A stretch of DNA of 13,587 nucleotides from CAYTQK01 sp964439745 (GCA_964439745.1 CAYTQK010000069.1:1-13587); one strand, 5' to 3'. Shown: positions 1 to 6,743, counted from the first letter of the stretch. Numbers and translations: made by a program. The notes: generated by a model not told the origin, from the letters alone.

Positions 1-1
1 G

Positions 2-289
2 GGAGAGCTCGGTTTCCTGAAACCGCTCGTCTCGCGCTCATTCCTCGAGCGGCACGCTCTGCGCTACCACGAGCGCCTGCGCCTTGCCGAGGACTTCGAC
101 CTCTATGCGCGCATGCTGCTGTGCGGGGCGCGGTTCAAGCTGTCTGCCGCGTGCGGCTCTGTCGCGGAGGCACGGGCCGCCACGCCCCGTGCACCACATC
201 GGCCGGCGGACCTCGAAGCGCTGATGCCGGCCGACGTCGCCGAGGGGGCCGGCGGGGCGGTGTGCGGGTTGTCAGGGGGCGGGTGGTAA
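2..289 (+). CDS. Partial glycosyltransferase, GT2 family (ExoO-like), chimeric end
   Basis: The frame is open from base 2 to a TAA at 287-289 and has no start inside the window. It begins GELGFLKPLVSRSFLERHAL and carries a LAEDFDLYARMLLCGARF stretch around residues 28-45. This resembles the segment around the acidic ED motif of GT-A fold family 2 glycosyltransferases, particularly the ExoO-type enzymes of succinoglycan and other exopolysaccharide synthesis, which transfer a sugar from a nucleotide donor on the cytoplasmic face. Similarity seems to fade after about residue 83 (base ~250). From there the DNA matches the conserved mnmG coding sequence on the opposite strand, so the last ~13 codons are not genuine glycosyltransferase. 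Frequent Arg CGC and Leu CTC codons look unlike the neighbouring genes. The family call rests on recognition without a search, and the fragment probably comes from a different genome than the rest of the window. Confidence 0.5.
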   Translation, partial: GELGFLKPLVSRSFLERHALRYHERLRLAEDFDLYARMLLCGARFKLSAACGSVAEARAATPRAPHRPADLEALMPADVAEGAGGAVCGLSGGGW

Positions 290-866
290 AGCCCAGTTCC
301 CGCATCTGATCGGCCAGGGCGGTGGCGGCGAATTCACCGGCCCGGCCGGCGCTGTAGGAGACGCTGCCGATATGGACGCGGCCGTCCAGAAAGGTACCGG
401 CGGCAATGATAACGGCCCGGGCGCTGTATCCGAACCCGGTGCGGTCAATGACCCCCCGGACGCGGCCGTCTTCGACGATCAGCCGTTCCACCAGGGCTTC
501 CTTGACATCCAGGTTGGCCTGCCGTTCCAGCACGGCCTTCATGGCGATATGGTATTGGATTTTGTCGTTCTGGGTACGGGTGGACTGCACCGCCGGTCCT
601 TTGCGGGTATTCAAGGTCTTGTATTGCAGGGCGGTCTGGTCGGTGATCCGGGCCATCTCGCCGCCCAGGGCGTCGATTTCCCGGACCAGCTGTCCTTTGG
701 CCATGCCGCCGATGGAGGGGCTGCAGGGCATGGCCGCGATCTTGTCCAGGTCGATGGCCAGCAGCAGCACGGCACAGCCCAGGCGGGCGGCGGCCAGGGC
801 CGCTTCGCTGCCGGCGTGCCCGGCCCCGATGACGATGATGTCGTAATTTTTCTGATAAGTGGCCAT
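135..866 (-). CDS. mnmG: MnmG (GidA) tRNA uridine 5-carboxymethylaminomethyl modification enzyme, N-terminal fragment
   Basis: With MnmE, MnmG installs the (carboxymethyl)aminomethyl group on wobble U34 of certain tRNAs, using FAD, NADH and methylene-THF in the cytoplasm. The FAD-binding GAGHAG motif lies at residues 14-19. The family signature GGMAKGQLVREIDALGG lies at 53-69, followed by TRKGPAVQSTRTQNDK (87-102) and AAGTFLDG (155-162). The ATG at 864-866 is the expected family start, with an AGGA four bases upstream. Recognisable MnmG stops near residue 205 (base ~252) at TPPR. The frame then runs on to 135 as unrelated Pro/Arg-rich sequence, which is the reverse of the glycosyltransferase piece. 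A full MnmG is about 620 residues, so some two thirds are missing, including the GPRYCPS-type signature. Between 252 and 290 the conserved TGRLKTGTPPR reads TRPLTTRTPPR, which suggests base errors near a bad join. The gene itself is certain, but its 3' end here is artefactual or truncated. Confidence 0.93.
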   Translation of the reverse strand: MATYQKNYDIIVIGAGHAGSEAALAAARLGCAVLLLAIDLDKIAAMPCSPSIGGMAKGQLVREIDALGGEMARITDQTALQYKTLNTRKGPAVQSTRTQNDKIQYHIAMKAVLERQANLDVKEALVERLIVEDGRVRGVIDRTGFGYSARAVIIAAGTFLDGRVHIGSVSYSAGRAGEFAATALADQMRELGFTTRPLTTRTPPRRPPRRRRPASALRGPPADVVHGAWRPVPPRQSRTRQTA

Positions 867-908
867 TTTCCTGCTGCCCGTCTATTTCTTGAACCGGTCG
901 CTCAATCT

Positions 909-914
909 ATTATA
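909..914 (-). promoter_or_regulatory. Possible -10 element of mnmG
   Basis: Read on the minus strand this is a perfect TATAAT, 42 bases upstream of the mnmG ATG. There is no recognisable TTGACA-like hexamer 16-19 bases further upstream, where the minus strand reads around AAATAT. In an AT-rich intergenic region the match could arise by chance. Confidence 0.3.
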
Positions 915-997
915 TTATTGCAGATGAGGTGATATTTATACAAAGATAAAGTTCGTCATGAAGGGGCAGTCACAATAATTTAAGGCCAACCAGATTT

Positions 998-1087
998 TCT
1001 GGTTTTGTCGTCCGGGGTAGAAGATCTCACCGGCGGCCTTTTTTTCGCGAAAGGATCAAATGGCGCGAAAAAAAGACAACCAGTGAA
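998..1087. repeat. Short palindromic element related to the 181-bp palindrome
   Basis: The core is a perfect 12-bp inverted repeat, CTTTTTTTCGCG (1038-1049) and CGCGAAAAAAAG (1064-1075), around a 14-base loop. Outside it, CTGGTTTTGTC on the left can pair imperfectly with GACAACCAG (1075-1083) on the right. Bases 1049-1087 align with the right half of the long palindrome at 10783-10820. They share GAAAGGATCA (1049-1058 and 10783-10792), GGCGCG (1062-1067 and 10794-10799), an A-run and CCAGT in the same order. The interior of the long element is missing here. It sits between divergent genes, so it is unlikely to be a terminator for either. The exact ends are uncertain. Confidence 0.55.
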
Positions 1088-1188
1088 CCCGCAATCCCGC
1101 GTTCCAAAGGGATTATTCCTCCAGGACAGGGGAAAACGAACCAATATCTGAAAATTATCCGGCGGCAAAGAACAAGGTCGGGTTCATC

Positions 1189-2139
1189 ATGCACAGGCCA
1201 CCTTACCTGGATTTCAATACCTATCTGCGGTCGGTGTACGGCTGCCGGGTGCAGAAGATTACCCTGGACGCCGGCTTTTCCTGTCCCAACCGGGACGGCC
1301 GCATTTCCACCGGCGGGTGCATCTACTGCAATCCACGGGGATCGGGCACCGGTGCCCATGCCCGGGGCGAGTCGGTCACCGGCCAATTGCTGGCTGGCCG
1401 GGCAGCCCTGGCCCGGCGCTACAAGGCCAAAAAGTTTATCGCTTATTTCCAGGCATTTACCAACACCTATGGGCCGCTGGGGCGGCTGCGGGCCCTGTAT
1501 GACGAGGCCCTGGCCGTGAAAGACGTGGTCGGCCTGTCCGTGGGCACCCGGCCGGACTGCGTTGACGATAACGTGCTGGCGCTGCTGCAGGGATACGCCG
1601 CGGCGGGATCCATGGTCTGGCTGGAATACGGGGTGCAGTCCGCCAGCGATGCCACCCTGGCCCGGATCAACCGGGGGCATGATTTCGTCTGCGTGGAAAA
1701 AGCCGTCAAAGCCGCCCGGGACCGCGGAATCCTTCTCTGCGCTCATATCATTCTCGGCCTGCCCGGGGAAAGCCGGGCGGACATGCTCCATACGGCCGCG
1801 GAAATGGCCCGGCTGGGACTGGATGGACTCAAGATTCATCTGCTGTACGTGGTCAAGGATACGCCCCTGGCCGATCTGTATGAGCGCGGCCGCTACCAGT
1901 GCCTGGCGTTCGAGGAGTACGTGGACCTGGTCTGCGATGTCCTGGAGCGGCTGCCGGCGGATATGGTCATTCAGCGGCTGACCGGGGACCCCCATCCGGG
2001 GGAGCTGGTGGCCCCGGCCTGGGCCCGGGAAAAAAGAAAAACCCTGGATGCCATCGGCCGCACCCTGACGGACCGGGGCACTTGCCAGGGCAGTCGGGTC
2101 GGCCGTCCGTTGCCGCCGGTCCGGGGAGGTGAATCATGA
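1189..2139 (+). CDS. TIGR01212/YhcC family radical SAM protein
   Basis: This is a 316-residue cytoplasmic radical SAM protein of the YhcC type; E. coli YhcC has about 309 residues. The N-terminal ITLDAGFSCPNRDG block (residues 24-37) and GGCIYC (42-47) supply Cys32, Cys44 and Cys47, which I take as the ligands of the SAM-binding [4Fe-4S] cluster. The spacing is longer than the classical CX3CX2C and is typical of this family. FIAYFQAFTNTYGP (83-96), SVGTRPDC (122-129), HIILGLPGE (187-195) and a C-terminal APAWAREK plus CQG are further family blocks. The family's substrate is not established to my knowledge, so no reaction is assigned. The stop overlaps the start of the SIR2 gene (ATGA, 2136-2139), which implies translational coupling. 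The start at 1189 gives the usual family N terminus. Confidence 0.9.
   Translation: MHRPPYLDFNTYLRSVYGCRVQKITLDAGFSCPNRDGRISTGGCIYCNPRGSGTGAHARGESVTGQLLAGRAALARRYKAKKFIAYFQAFTNTYGPLGRLRALYDEALAVKDVVGLSVGTRPDCVDDNVLALLQGYAAAGSMVWLEYGVQSASDATLARINRGHDFVCVEKAVKAARDRGILLCAHIILGLPGESRADMLHTAAEMARLGLDGLKIHLLYVVKDTPLADLYERGRYQCLAFEEYVDLVCDVLERLPADMVIQRLTGDPHPGELVAPAWAREKRKTLDAIGRTLTDRGTCQGSRVGRPLPPVRGGES
2125..2132 (+). promoter_or_regulatory. Shine-Dalgarno of the SIR2 gene, inside the radical SAM gene end
   Basis: GGAGGTGA lies six bases (counted from GGAGG) before the ATG at 2136, within the last codons of the preceding gene. It fixes the SIR2 start and supports translation from the same message. 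Confidence 0.7.
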
Positions 2140-2885
2140 CGGGTATCGACGAGGTGGCCCACTGGATCAGCCAATCCCAAAAAATTACCGGTTTTACCGG
2201 CGCGGGCATCTCCACCGGCTCGGGGATTCCCGATTTCCGCAGCCCCGACGGGGTCTGGGCCCGCAACCGGACGGTCATGTTTGACGATTTTCTGGCCGCA
2301 GAGTCCGAACGGGTGGAGTACTGGCGCCAGAAACTGGAGAGCTGGCCGGCCATCCGCGACGCCCGGCCCAACGCCGGGCACCGCTTTTTTGCCGACCTGG
2401 ACGCTGCCGGCCGGCTGCTGGGACTCATTACCCAGAATATTGACGGCCTGCATGAGAAATCCGGCGTTCGGCCGGAGCGGATTATCCGCCTGCACGGCTG
2501 GATGAACGAGGCGGTCTGTCTTTCCTGCGGCCAGGCCATCGACATGGACGAGGCCTGCCGCCGGGTTCGAAATGAGTCGCCGGCGCCGTTGTGCGAGGCC
2601 TGCGGCGGCTTGCTGAAACCGGCCACCATCTCCTTCGGCCAGTCATTGAAACCGGCCGACCTGGAGCGGGCGGCCACATGGTCGCTGAAATGCGATCTTT
2701 TTGTCGCCGTGGGCTCCTCCCTGGTGGTACAGCCGGCGGCGGGATTCCCGGTCATGGCCAAAAAAAACGGCGCCCGGCTGGTGATCATCAACCAGACGGC
2801 TACGCCCCTGGACAGGCAGGCCGACGCCGTTATCCGGGAAGATATCAGCGAAGTGCTGGAGCGGATCGGGCAAAAAATTTTCTGA
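2136..2885 (+). CDS. SIR2 family NAD-dependent protein deacylase
   Basis: Sirtuins remove acetyl or other acyl groups from protein lysines while cleaving NAD+ to nicotinamide and O-acyl-ADP-ribose, in the cytoplasm. All core features are visible in the 249 residues. These are the NAD-binding GAGISTGSGIPDFR (22-35), TQNIDGLH (99-106), the catalytic His120 in RLHG, four zinc-binding cysteines (C128, C131, C153, C156), and the Rossmann VAVGSSLVVQP (190-200) and VIINQ (216-220). Length is normal for a bacterial enzyme with no extension. The segment after the zinc knuckle reads GGLLKPATISFGQ rather than the commoner RPxVVxFGE, a variant of the acyl-substrate loop. The residues that mark desuccinylases are not obvious, so acyl specificity is left open. 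The gene overlaps its upstream neighbour by four bases. That neighbour is a radical SAM protein rather than the acetyl-CoA synthetase or acetyltransferase often found beside sirtuins. Confidence 0.95.
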   Translation: MTGIDEVAHWISQSQKITGFTGAGISTGSGIPDFRSPDGVWARNRTVMFDDFLAAESERVEYWRQKLESWPAIRDARPNAGHRFFADLDAAGRLLGLITQNIDGLHEKSGVRPERIIRLHGWMNEAVCLSCGQAIDMDEACRRVRNESPAPLCEACGGLLKPATISFGQSLKPADLERAATWSLKCDLFVAVGSSLVVQPAAGFPVMAKKNGARLVIINQTATPLDRQADAVIREDISEVLERIGQKIF

Positions 2886-2905
2886 GTGTTGCCCCGCGCC
2901 GGCAC

Positions 2906-2936
2906 AAAAAAAACCGGGCGGCCTGACGCCGCCCGG
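2906..2936 (-). terminator. Intrinsic terminator of the dodecin gene
   Basis: A 9-bp perfect GC stem (CCGGGCGGC 2914-2922, GCCGCCCGG 2928-2936) with a five-base loop is followed on the minus strand by eight Ts (2906-2913). It lies 24 bases past the dodecin stop. There is no T-run on the + side, so it should not act efficiently on the convergent SIR2 transcript. Confidence 0.88.
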
Positions 2937-2959
2937 CTGCCTTCACTGTTATCTCGGGA

Positions 2960-3169
2960 TCAATCCCTGTACTTGAACGAAACCCGGACATTGGCCCGAT
3001 AGGCGATCACCTTGCCGGCGTCGATTTTCATGTCGAGTTCCCGGACTTCGGCGATGCGCAGGTCTTCCAGCGTCTTGGCGGCCCGCTCCACGGCTGTTTT
3101 GGCGGCGTCTTCCCACGACTTTTCACTGGTGCCGATCAGGTCGATGGTTTTGTAAACACTGTTGCTCAT
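2960..3169 (-). CDS. Dodecin family flavin-binding protein
   Basis: Dodecins are small proteins that assemble into hollow dodecamers and bind pairs of flavins (riboflavin, FMN or FAD) between their aromatic rings, buffering free flavin in the cytoplasm. The 69-residue product matches the family length. It shows SVYKTIDLIGTSEKSWEDAA near the N terminus, with Trp19 as the expected flavin-stacking residue, then AVERAAKTLEDLR and a C-terminal strand pair ending VRVSFKYRD. The ATG at 3167-3169 is preceded by AGGAG about eight bases away. The gene stands alone: SIR2 is convergent, guaA is divergent, and a strong terminator follows. No flavin-biosynthesis gene is adjacent. Confidence 0.94.
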   Translation of the reverse strand: MSNSVYKTIDLIGTSEKSWEDAAKTAVERAAKTLEDLRIAEVRELDMKIDAGKVIAYRANVRVSFKYRD

Positions 3170-3558
3170 GATGGGTTCTCCTTTCCTGGTTGGTTTGCAG
3201 GCTATCCTCGCCGGCCGGACTGGTCTGCCCCGCCAGCGGTATCCGGCAGAAAATTTTCAAGCGCGGGTAATGCGGCGGAAAGAAAGCTGTGAACTATCAA
3301 TCCCAACAGTCTTCCCCCCGAAATGTTGTCGGTTGCTGTCGGATTGCCGAAAAACAGTGTTTTCCTCTTCAAGCAATCAATAAGAATGCGTACATGGTTT
3401 TTTTTATATCGGATCGGCCGGAACAAGTCAAGGGCCAATCCCGCAAAAAGAACTTGAAAAATTGGCCTGCTTTTGGAATAGTCAGCCCCATCTCCCGCTT
3501 GTGAAACCCCGGCGGCGGAGATAAGACCAGGTATCCCAAAACAGCATGGAAAACAGTC
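3170..3558. other. Gene-free divergent region between dodecin and guaA
   Basis: Across 389 bp I see no credible coding sequence; short open frames here resemble no protein I know. It should contain the promoters of both flanking genes. The one plausible promoter is for guaA (3454-3482). A poly-T stretch (~3396-3403) has no GC stem in front of it. GAAAATTTTC near 3250 is a 10-bp palindrome of uncertain meaning. I could not recognise a purine or guanine riboswitch fold, and guaB, the usual partner of guaA, is not here. Confidence 0.5.
3454..3482 (+). promoter_or_regulatory. Candidate sigma70-type promoter of guaA
   Basis: TTGAAA (3454-3459) and AATAGT (3477-3482) are separated by exactly 17 bases. 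They match the -35 and -10 consensus at five and four of six positions. The ATG of guaA lies 76 bases downstream, leaving a leader of about 70 bases. This is a pattern match only. Confidence 0.35.
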
Positions 3559-5088
3559 ATGATATTGATCATTGATTTCGGTTCCCAGTTCAACCAGCTG
3601 ATCGCCCGGCGGGTCCGCGAGTGCGGTGTCTACTGCCAGATTGAACCGCCCGCCATCAGCATCAAGCAGATTCAGGCCCTGGCCCCGGAGGGCATTATCC
3701 TGTCCGGCGGGCCTTCGGGCATTTATGAAAAAAACAGTCCCAAGGTCGATAAAAAAATCCTGGGGCTGGGGCTGCCCGTCCTGGGCATCTGCTACGGCAT
3801 GCATTACATGGTCAACGCCCTGGGCGGCACGGTGGAAGCGGCCCGCAAGCGGGAATACGGATTTTCCGAGCTGGTCGTCAAGAAGCCGGGAAAGATTTTC
3901 AAGGATGTCGGCAGTCCCACCACCTGCTGGATGAGTCACGGCGATGCGGTCAAGAAACTGCCGCCGGGCTTCACCATCCTGGGATCCACGGAAAATACCC
4001 GGGCGGCCGCCATCGCCCATCCCCGGAAGAAATTTTACGGGTTCCAGTTTCACCCCGAGGTGGTCCATACCAAAGCGGGCAAAACCATGCTGGCCAATTT
4101 TCTGTTCGCCGTCTGCGGCTGCAGAAAAACCTGGACCATGAAGGCCTTTGCCCGGGAGACCATCGCCACCATCCGGAAAGAAACGGCCGGCAAAAAGGTG
4201 GTGCTGGGGCTGAGCGGAGGGGTGGATTCCTCGGTCACCGCCCTGCTGATTCACCAGGCCATCGGCGACAACCTGACCTGTATTTTCGTGGACAACGGCC
4301 TGCTGCGCAAGGACGAAGCCGCCAAGTTAAAAGAGGTGTTTACCCGCAACCTGCACCTGAATATCCGCTATGTCCGGGCCCAGACCCGGTTTCTCAAGGC
4401 CCTGGCCGGCGTGTCAGACCCGGAAAAAAAGCGCAAGATCATCGGCAAGGTCTTCATGGATGTCTTTGAAGAGGAGGCCGGCAAGGTCAAGGGCGCCCAG
4501 TTCCTGGCCCAGGGTACCCTCTATCCCGACGTCATCGAATCCCAGTCCGCCTTTGGCGGGCCTACCTCGGTCATCAAGTCCCATCACAACGTGGGCGGAC
4601 TGCCGGCCCGCATGAAACTGACCCTGGTGGAGCCCCTCAAGTTTCTCTTCAAGGACGAAGTGCGCCGGCTGGGCCGGACCCTGGGCCTGGACCAGGATAT
4701 GATTCAGCGGCAGCCTTTTCCCGGCCCCGGTCTGGCTATCCGCATCATCGGGCCGGTCACCAAGAAGCGGCTGGATCTGCTGCGGGAGATTGACGCCGTT
4801 CTCCTGGAGGAGATCCGGGCTGCCGGATACTATCACAAGCTGTGGCAGTCCTTTGCCGTGCTGCTGCCCCTGAAGAGCGTTGGCATCATGGGTGACAAGC
4901 GGACCTATGAAGATATCGCCGCCATCCGCGCCGTGACCAGCAAGGACGCCATGACCGCCGACTGGGCTCGCCTGCCGCACAAGCTCCTGGCCCGGATCTC
5001 CAACCGGATCATCAACGAAGTCAGCGGGATCAACCGGGTGGTCTACGACATCAGCTCCAAGCCGCCCAGCACCATCGAATGGGAGTAA
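3559..5088 (+). CDS. guaA: GMP synthase (glutamine-hydrolysing)
   Basis: GuaA makes GMP from XMP, ATP and glutamine, the last step of guanine nucleotide synthesis, in the cytoplasm. At 509 residues it has the full two-part architecture. The N-terminal class I glutamine amidotransferase domain (about 1-190) has the nucleophile Cys78 in GICYG and the His165/Glu167 pair in FHPEV. The ATP pyrophosphatase domain (about 195-385) has the PP-loop SGGVDSS at 219-225. The C-terminal dimerisation domain has QRQPFPGPGLAIR (383-395) and ends KPPSTIEWE as in most GuaA. The oxyanion-region residue after CYGM is His82 where many homologues have Gln. The start is the usual MILIIDFGSQ, though only a weak GGAA lies upstream. 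The following gene begins six bases after the stop. Product assignment is secure. Confidence 0.98.
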   Translation: MILIIDFGSQFNQLIARRVRECGVYCQIEPPAISIKQIQALAPEGIILSGGPSGIYEKNSPKVDKKILGLGLPVLGICYGMHYMVNALGGTVEAARKREYGFSELVVKKPGKIFKDVGSPTTCWMSHGDAVKKLPPGFTILGSTENTRAAAIAHPRKKFYGFQFHPEVVHTKAGKTMLANFLFAVCGCRKTWTMKAFARETIATIRKETAGKKVVLGLSGGVDSSVTALLIHQAIGDNLTCIFVDNGLLRKDEAAKLKEVFTRNLHLNIRYVRAQTRFLKALAGVSDPEKKRKIIGKVFMDVFEEEAGKVKGAQFLAQGTLYPDVIESQSAFGGPTSVIKSHHNVGGLPARMKLTLVEPLKFLFKDEVRRLGRTLGLDQDMIQRQPFPGPGLAIRIIGPVTKKRLDLLREIDAVLLEEIRAAGYYHKLWQSFAVLLPLKSVGIMGDKRTYEDIAAIRAVTSKDAMTADWARLPHKLLARISNRIINEVSGINRVVYDISSKPPSTIEWE

Positions 5089-5094
5089 GCCGTC

Positions 5095-5907
5095 ATGAAC
5101 AAACCGGAACAAGATGATTTTACGGTCTCCTTTGATGCCGGCGAAAATGAAGGGATCTATGTCGGCGAGGCCCTGGAAAAAAGGGTCGACAGCCTCGGCT
5201 GGCGGGTGACCCTGCTGACCGTGATCGTGCCCTGCCTGATCGCGGTGGTGATCGTCATGGCCTATTTCGGCATTACCCGCAAGGTGGCCGATGTCAAGGA
5301 AACCGGTACGGCCGCCGTGAAGAACATGGCCCAGGCCTATGACCAGCAGGTGATCGCGCTGGAGGCGGCCCAGCAGGAGTTGCAAAGCAACCTGGACCAG
5401 GTGCGGGAGGATCTGCAAAAAGATTTGACGTCGGTGGATAAAACTGCCGCCGCCGGGGTCCGGGCGGCCAAAGACCGTATCTCGCAGGCGGTCACCCAGG
5501 TGGGCAGCCTGGAGAAGAAGGTGGCCTCCCTGGAAAAACGGCTGACGGATCTGGCCGCAAAGACGACCACCCTGACCGAAACCTTGGCCGCGGTGCAAAA
5601 GGACCTGGACACCCTGGCCGCCGATATGAAAAATCTGAAAAGCGGCAAGGCCGATAAAACCACCCTGGATCAGCGCCTGGCCGACCTGGAAAGCAAGATG
5701 CGCACTCTTGTCGAACAAGCCGGGGGCAAGTCGGAAAACCGGCTGGTAGCCCTTTCCGAGCGGCTGCAAAGACTGGAGGAACGGGTGAACACACTGGAAA
5801 AAGCCCCGGCCGCAAAAAACGGCGGTCATTCTGCCCCTTTTGCGCCGGTGCCCGGCACCACCGGCGGCGAGGAAAACGGCATCGTCGAGGAAGACCTGTC
5901 CCAGTAA
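5095..5907 (+). CDS. Single-pass membrane protein with long coiled coil, function unknown
   Basis: I do not recognise a named family in this 270-residue protein. It has an acidic N terminus (1-28), one strong hydrophobic segment, VTLLTVIVPCLIAVVIVMAY (38-57), and then about 180 residues of Lys/Glu/Leu-rich heptad-like sequence (about 65-236) with repeated motifs such as SLEKKVASLEKRL and LSERLQRLEERVNTLEK. A low-complexity Pro/Gly/Glu tail follows. There is no signal-peptidase site, so it is probably anchored with a large coiled coil on one side of the membrane. The flanking charges do not settle which side. It starts 6 bases after guaA with GGGAG inside the guaA end as ribosome site, so it is very likely cotranscribed, although no link to purine synthesis is visible. 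Coiled-coil scaffolding is a structural description, not a function. Confidence 0.85.
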   Translation: MNKPEQDDFTVSFDAGENEGIYVGEALEKRVDSLGWRVTLLTVIVPCLIAVVIVMAYFGITRKVADVKETGTAAVKNMAQAYDQQVIALEAAQQELQSNLDQVREDLQKDLTSVDKTAAAGVRAAKDRISQAVTQVGSLEKKVASLEKRLTDLAAKTTTLTETLAAVQKDLDTLAADMKNLKSGKADKTTLDQRLADLESKMRTLVEQAGGKSENRLVALSERLQRLEERVNTLEKAPAAKNGGHSAPFAPVPGTTGGEENGIVEEDLSQ

Positions 5908-5938
5908 TGAAAGGGGGCAACGGACACGGGCTTTTCCC

Positions 5939-6676
5939 TCAGCCGTTCAACTGGGCCTCAATGCGTCCGATATCGTCGGGAATATCCACTTCCGGCGAGT
6001 CAAAAGGGGTGATGACCGTGCGGATACGGTGGCCGAATTCCAGGGCGCGCAGCTGCTCCAGTTTTTCGATTTCCTCCAGGCGGCCGTTGGGCAGTTCCGT
6101 AAAAATGTCGAGAAATTTTTTGGTATAGGCGTAGATGCCCAGGTGCTTGTACATCTCAAAATCGGTTTCCCCGTCCCGGGCAAAGGGGATGGCCGCCCGG
6201 GAAAAATAGAGGGCAAACCCGTCCCGGTCCAGGACCATCTTGACATCCTTGGGATCGGTTTTTTCCCGGGGATTGACAATGGCAAAGGCGGCCGTGGTCA
6301 TGGCGAAAGCCGGGGGCCGGTCCAGCAGGGGAATGATGGTGGCTTCCACGGTTTCCGGCGCGATCAGCGGCTGATCCCCCTGGATGTTGACGACGATGTC
6401 ATCGTCGGCCAGATCCAGCTGCGCGGCGGCCTCGGCCACCCGGTCGGTACCGGAGCGGCATTGCCCGCCGGTCATGAGGCACATGCCGCCGAAAGCAGTG
6501 ACGGCCTCGTAAATGCGCCGGTCATCAGTGGCCACGGCAATATCGGTCACGTCCGGGGCCTGCCGGATGCGTTCATATACCCGCTGGATCATGGGAATGC
6601 CGGCAATGGGGACCAGCGGTTTGCCGGCAAAGCGGCTGGAACCGAAACGGGACGGGATGATGGCCGTAACTTTCAT
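5939..6676 (-). CDS. kdsB: 3-deoxy-manno-octulosonate cytidylyltransferase (CMP-KDO synthetase)
   Basis: KdsB activates KDO with CTP to CMP-KDO for attachment to lipid A, so the organism makes lipopolysaccharide. From the chosen ATG (6674-6676) the protein is 245 residues, the family's usual size. It opens MKVTAIIPSRFGSSR followed by FAGKPL, the nucleotide-binding loop. ATDD (49-52), SGTDR (75-79), NIQGDQPLI (97-105) and the KHLGIYAY block are further family motifs. The metal-binding Asp101 is present; the next residue is Gln where many enzymes have Glu. The frame stays open for 22 more codons to an ATG at 6742, but that extension is Lys/Phe-rich, AT-rich and unlike the family, so it is rejected. 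The ribosome site is weak (AAAGAG). The tail converges on the coiled-coil gene with 31 bp between, and no terminator is seen. No other KDO or LPS genes are adjacent. Confidence 0.95.
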   Translation of the reverse strand: MKVTAIIPSRFGSSRFAGKPLVPIAGIPMIQRVYERIRQAPDVTDIAVATDDRRIYEAVTAFGGMCLMTGGQCRSGTDRVAEAAAQLDLADDDIVVNIQGDQPLIAPETVEATIIPLLDRPPAFAMTTAAFAIVNPREKTDPKDVKMVLDRDGFALYFSRAAIPFARDGETDFEMYKHLGIYAYTKKFLDIFTELPNGRLEEIEKLEQLRALEFGHRIRTVITPFDSPEVDIPDDIGRIEAQLNG

Positions 6677-6743
6677 GGGGAAACTCTTTTTGTTATAATT
6701 AAAAAACTTTTTGGAATCTCGCGGAATCTTTTCCCGCCGCATT

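Larger units (their letters stand above)
867..1188. other. Divergent intergenic region between mnmG and the radical SAM gene
   Basis: This is 322 bp without a credible gene, AT-rich near 900-980. It holds a possible -10 for mnmG (909-914), a small hairpin AACCAGA-TTT-TCTGGTT (988-1004) and a 12-bp perfect inverted repeat (1038-1049 and 1064-1075). It must also carry the promoter of the radical SAM gene, but I see no convincing -35/-10 pair for it. The only start-proximal purine tract is AAGG about 12 bases before the ATG at 1189. Confidence 0.6.

Noticed and set aside
372..932. 186-residue open frame on + opposite mnmG
   Set aside because: It is antisense to clear MnmG coding sequence, matches no known protein and arises from GC-rich codon bias.
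988..1004. AACCAGA-TTT-TCTGGTT hairpin with following Ts as a terminator
   Set aside because: The stem is short and no gene ends upstream of it on either strand; it may instead belong to the edge of the palindromic element.
2136..2885. SIR2 as part of an antiphage system (Thoeris, DSR or similar)
   Set aside because: It is a compact stand-alone zinc-containing deacylase with a catalytic His, not a fused SIR2 NADase, and no TIR or effector partner is present.
4414..5829. 471-residue open frame on - across guaA and the coiled-coil gene
   Set aside because: It spans two well-supported + genes and its translation is a low-complexity shadow.
6677..6742. 22-codon N-terminal extension of kdsB
   Set aside because: It is AT-rich, Lys/Phe-rich and unlike the family; MKVTAIIPSR at 6676 is the standard start.
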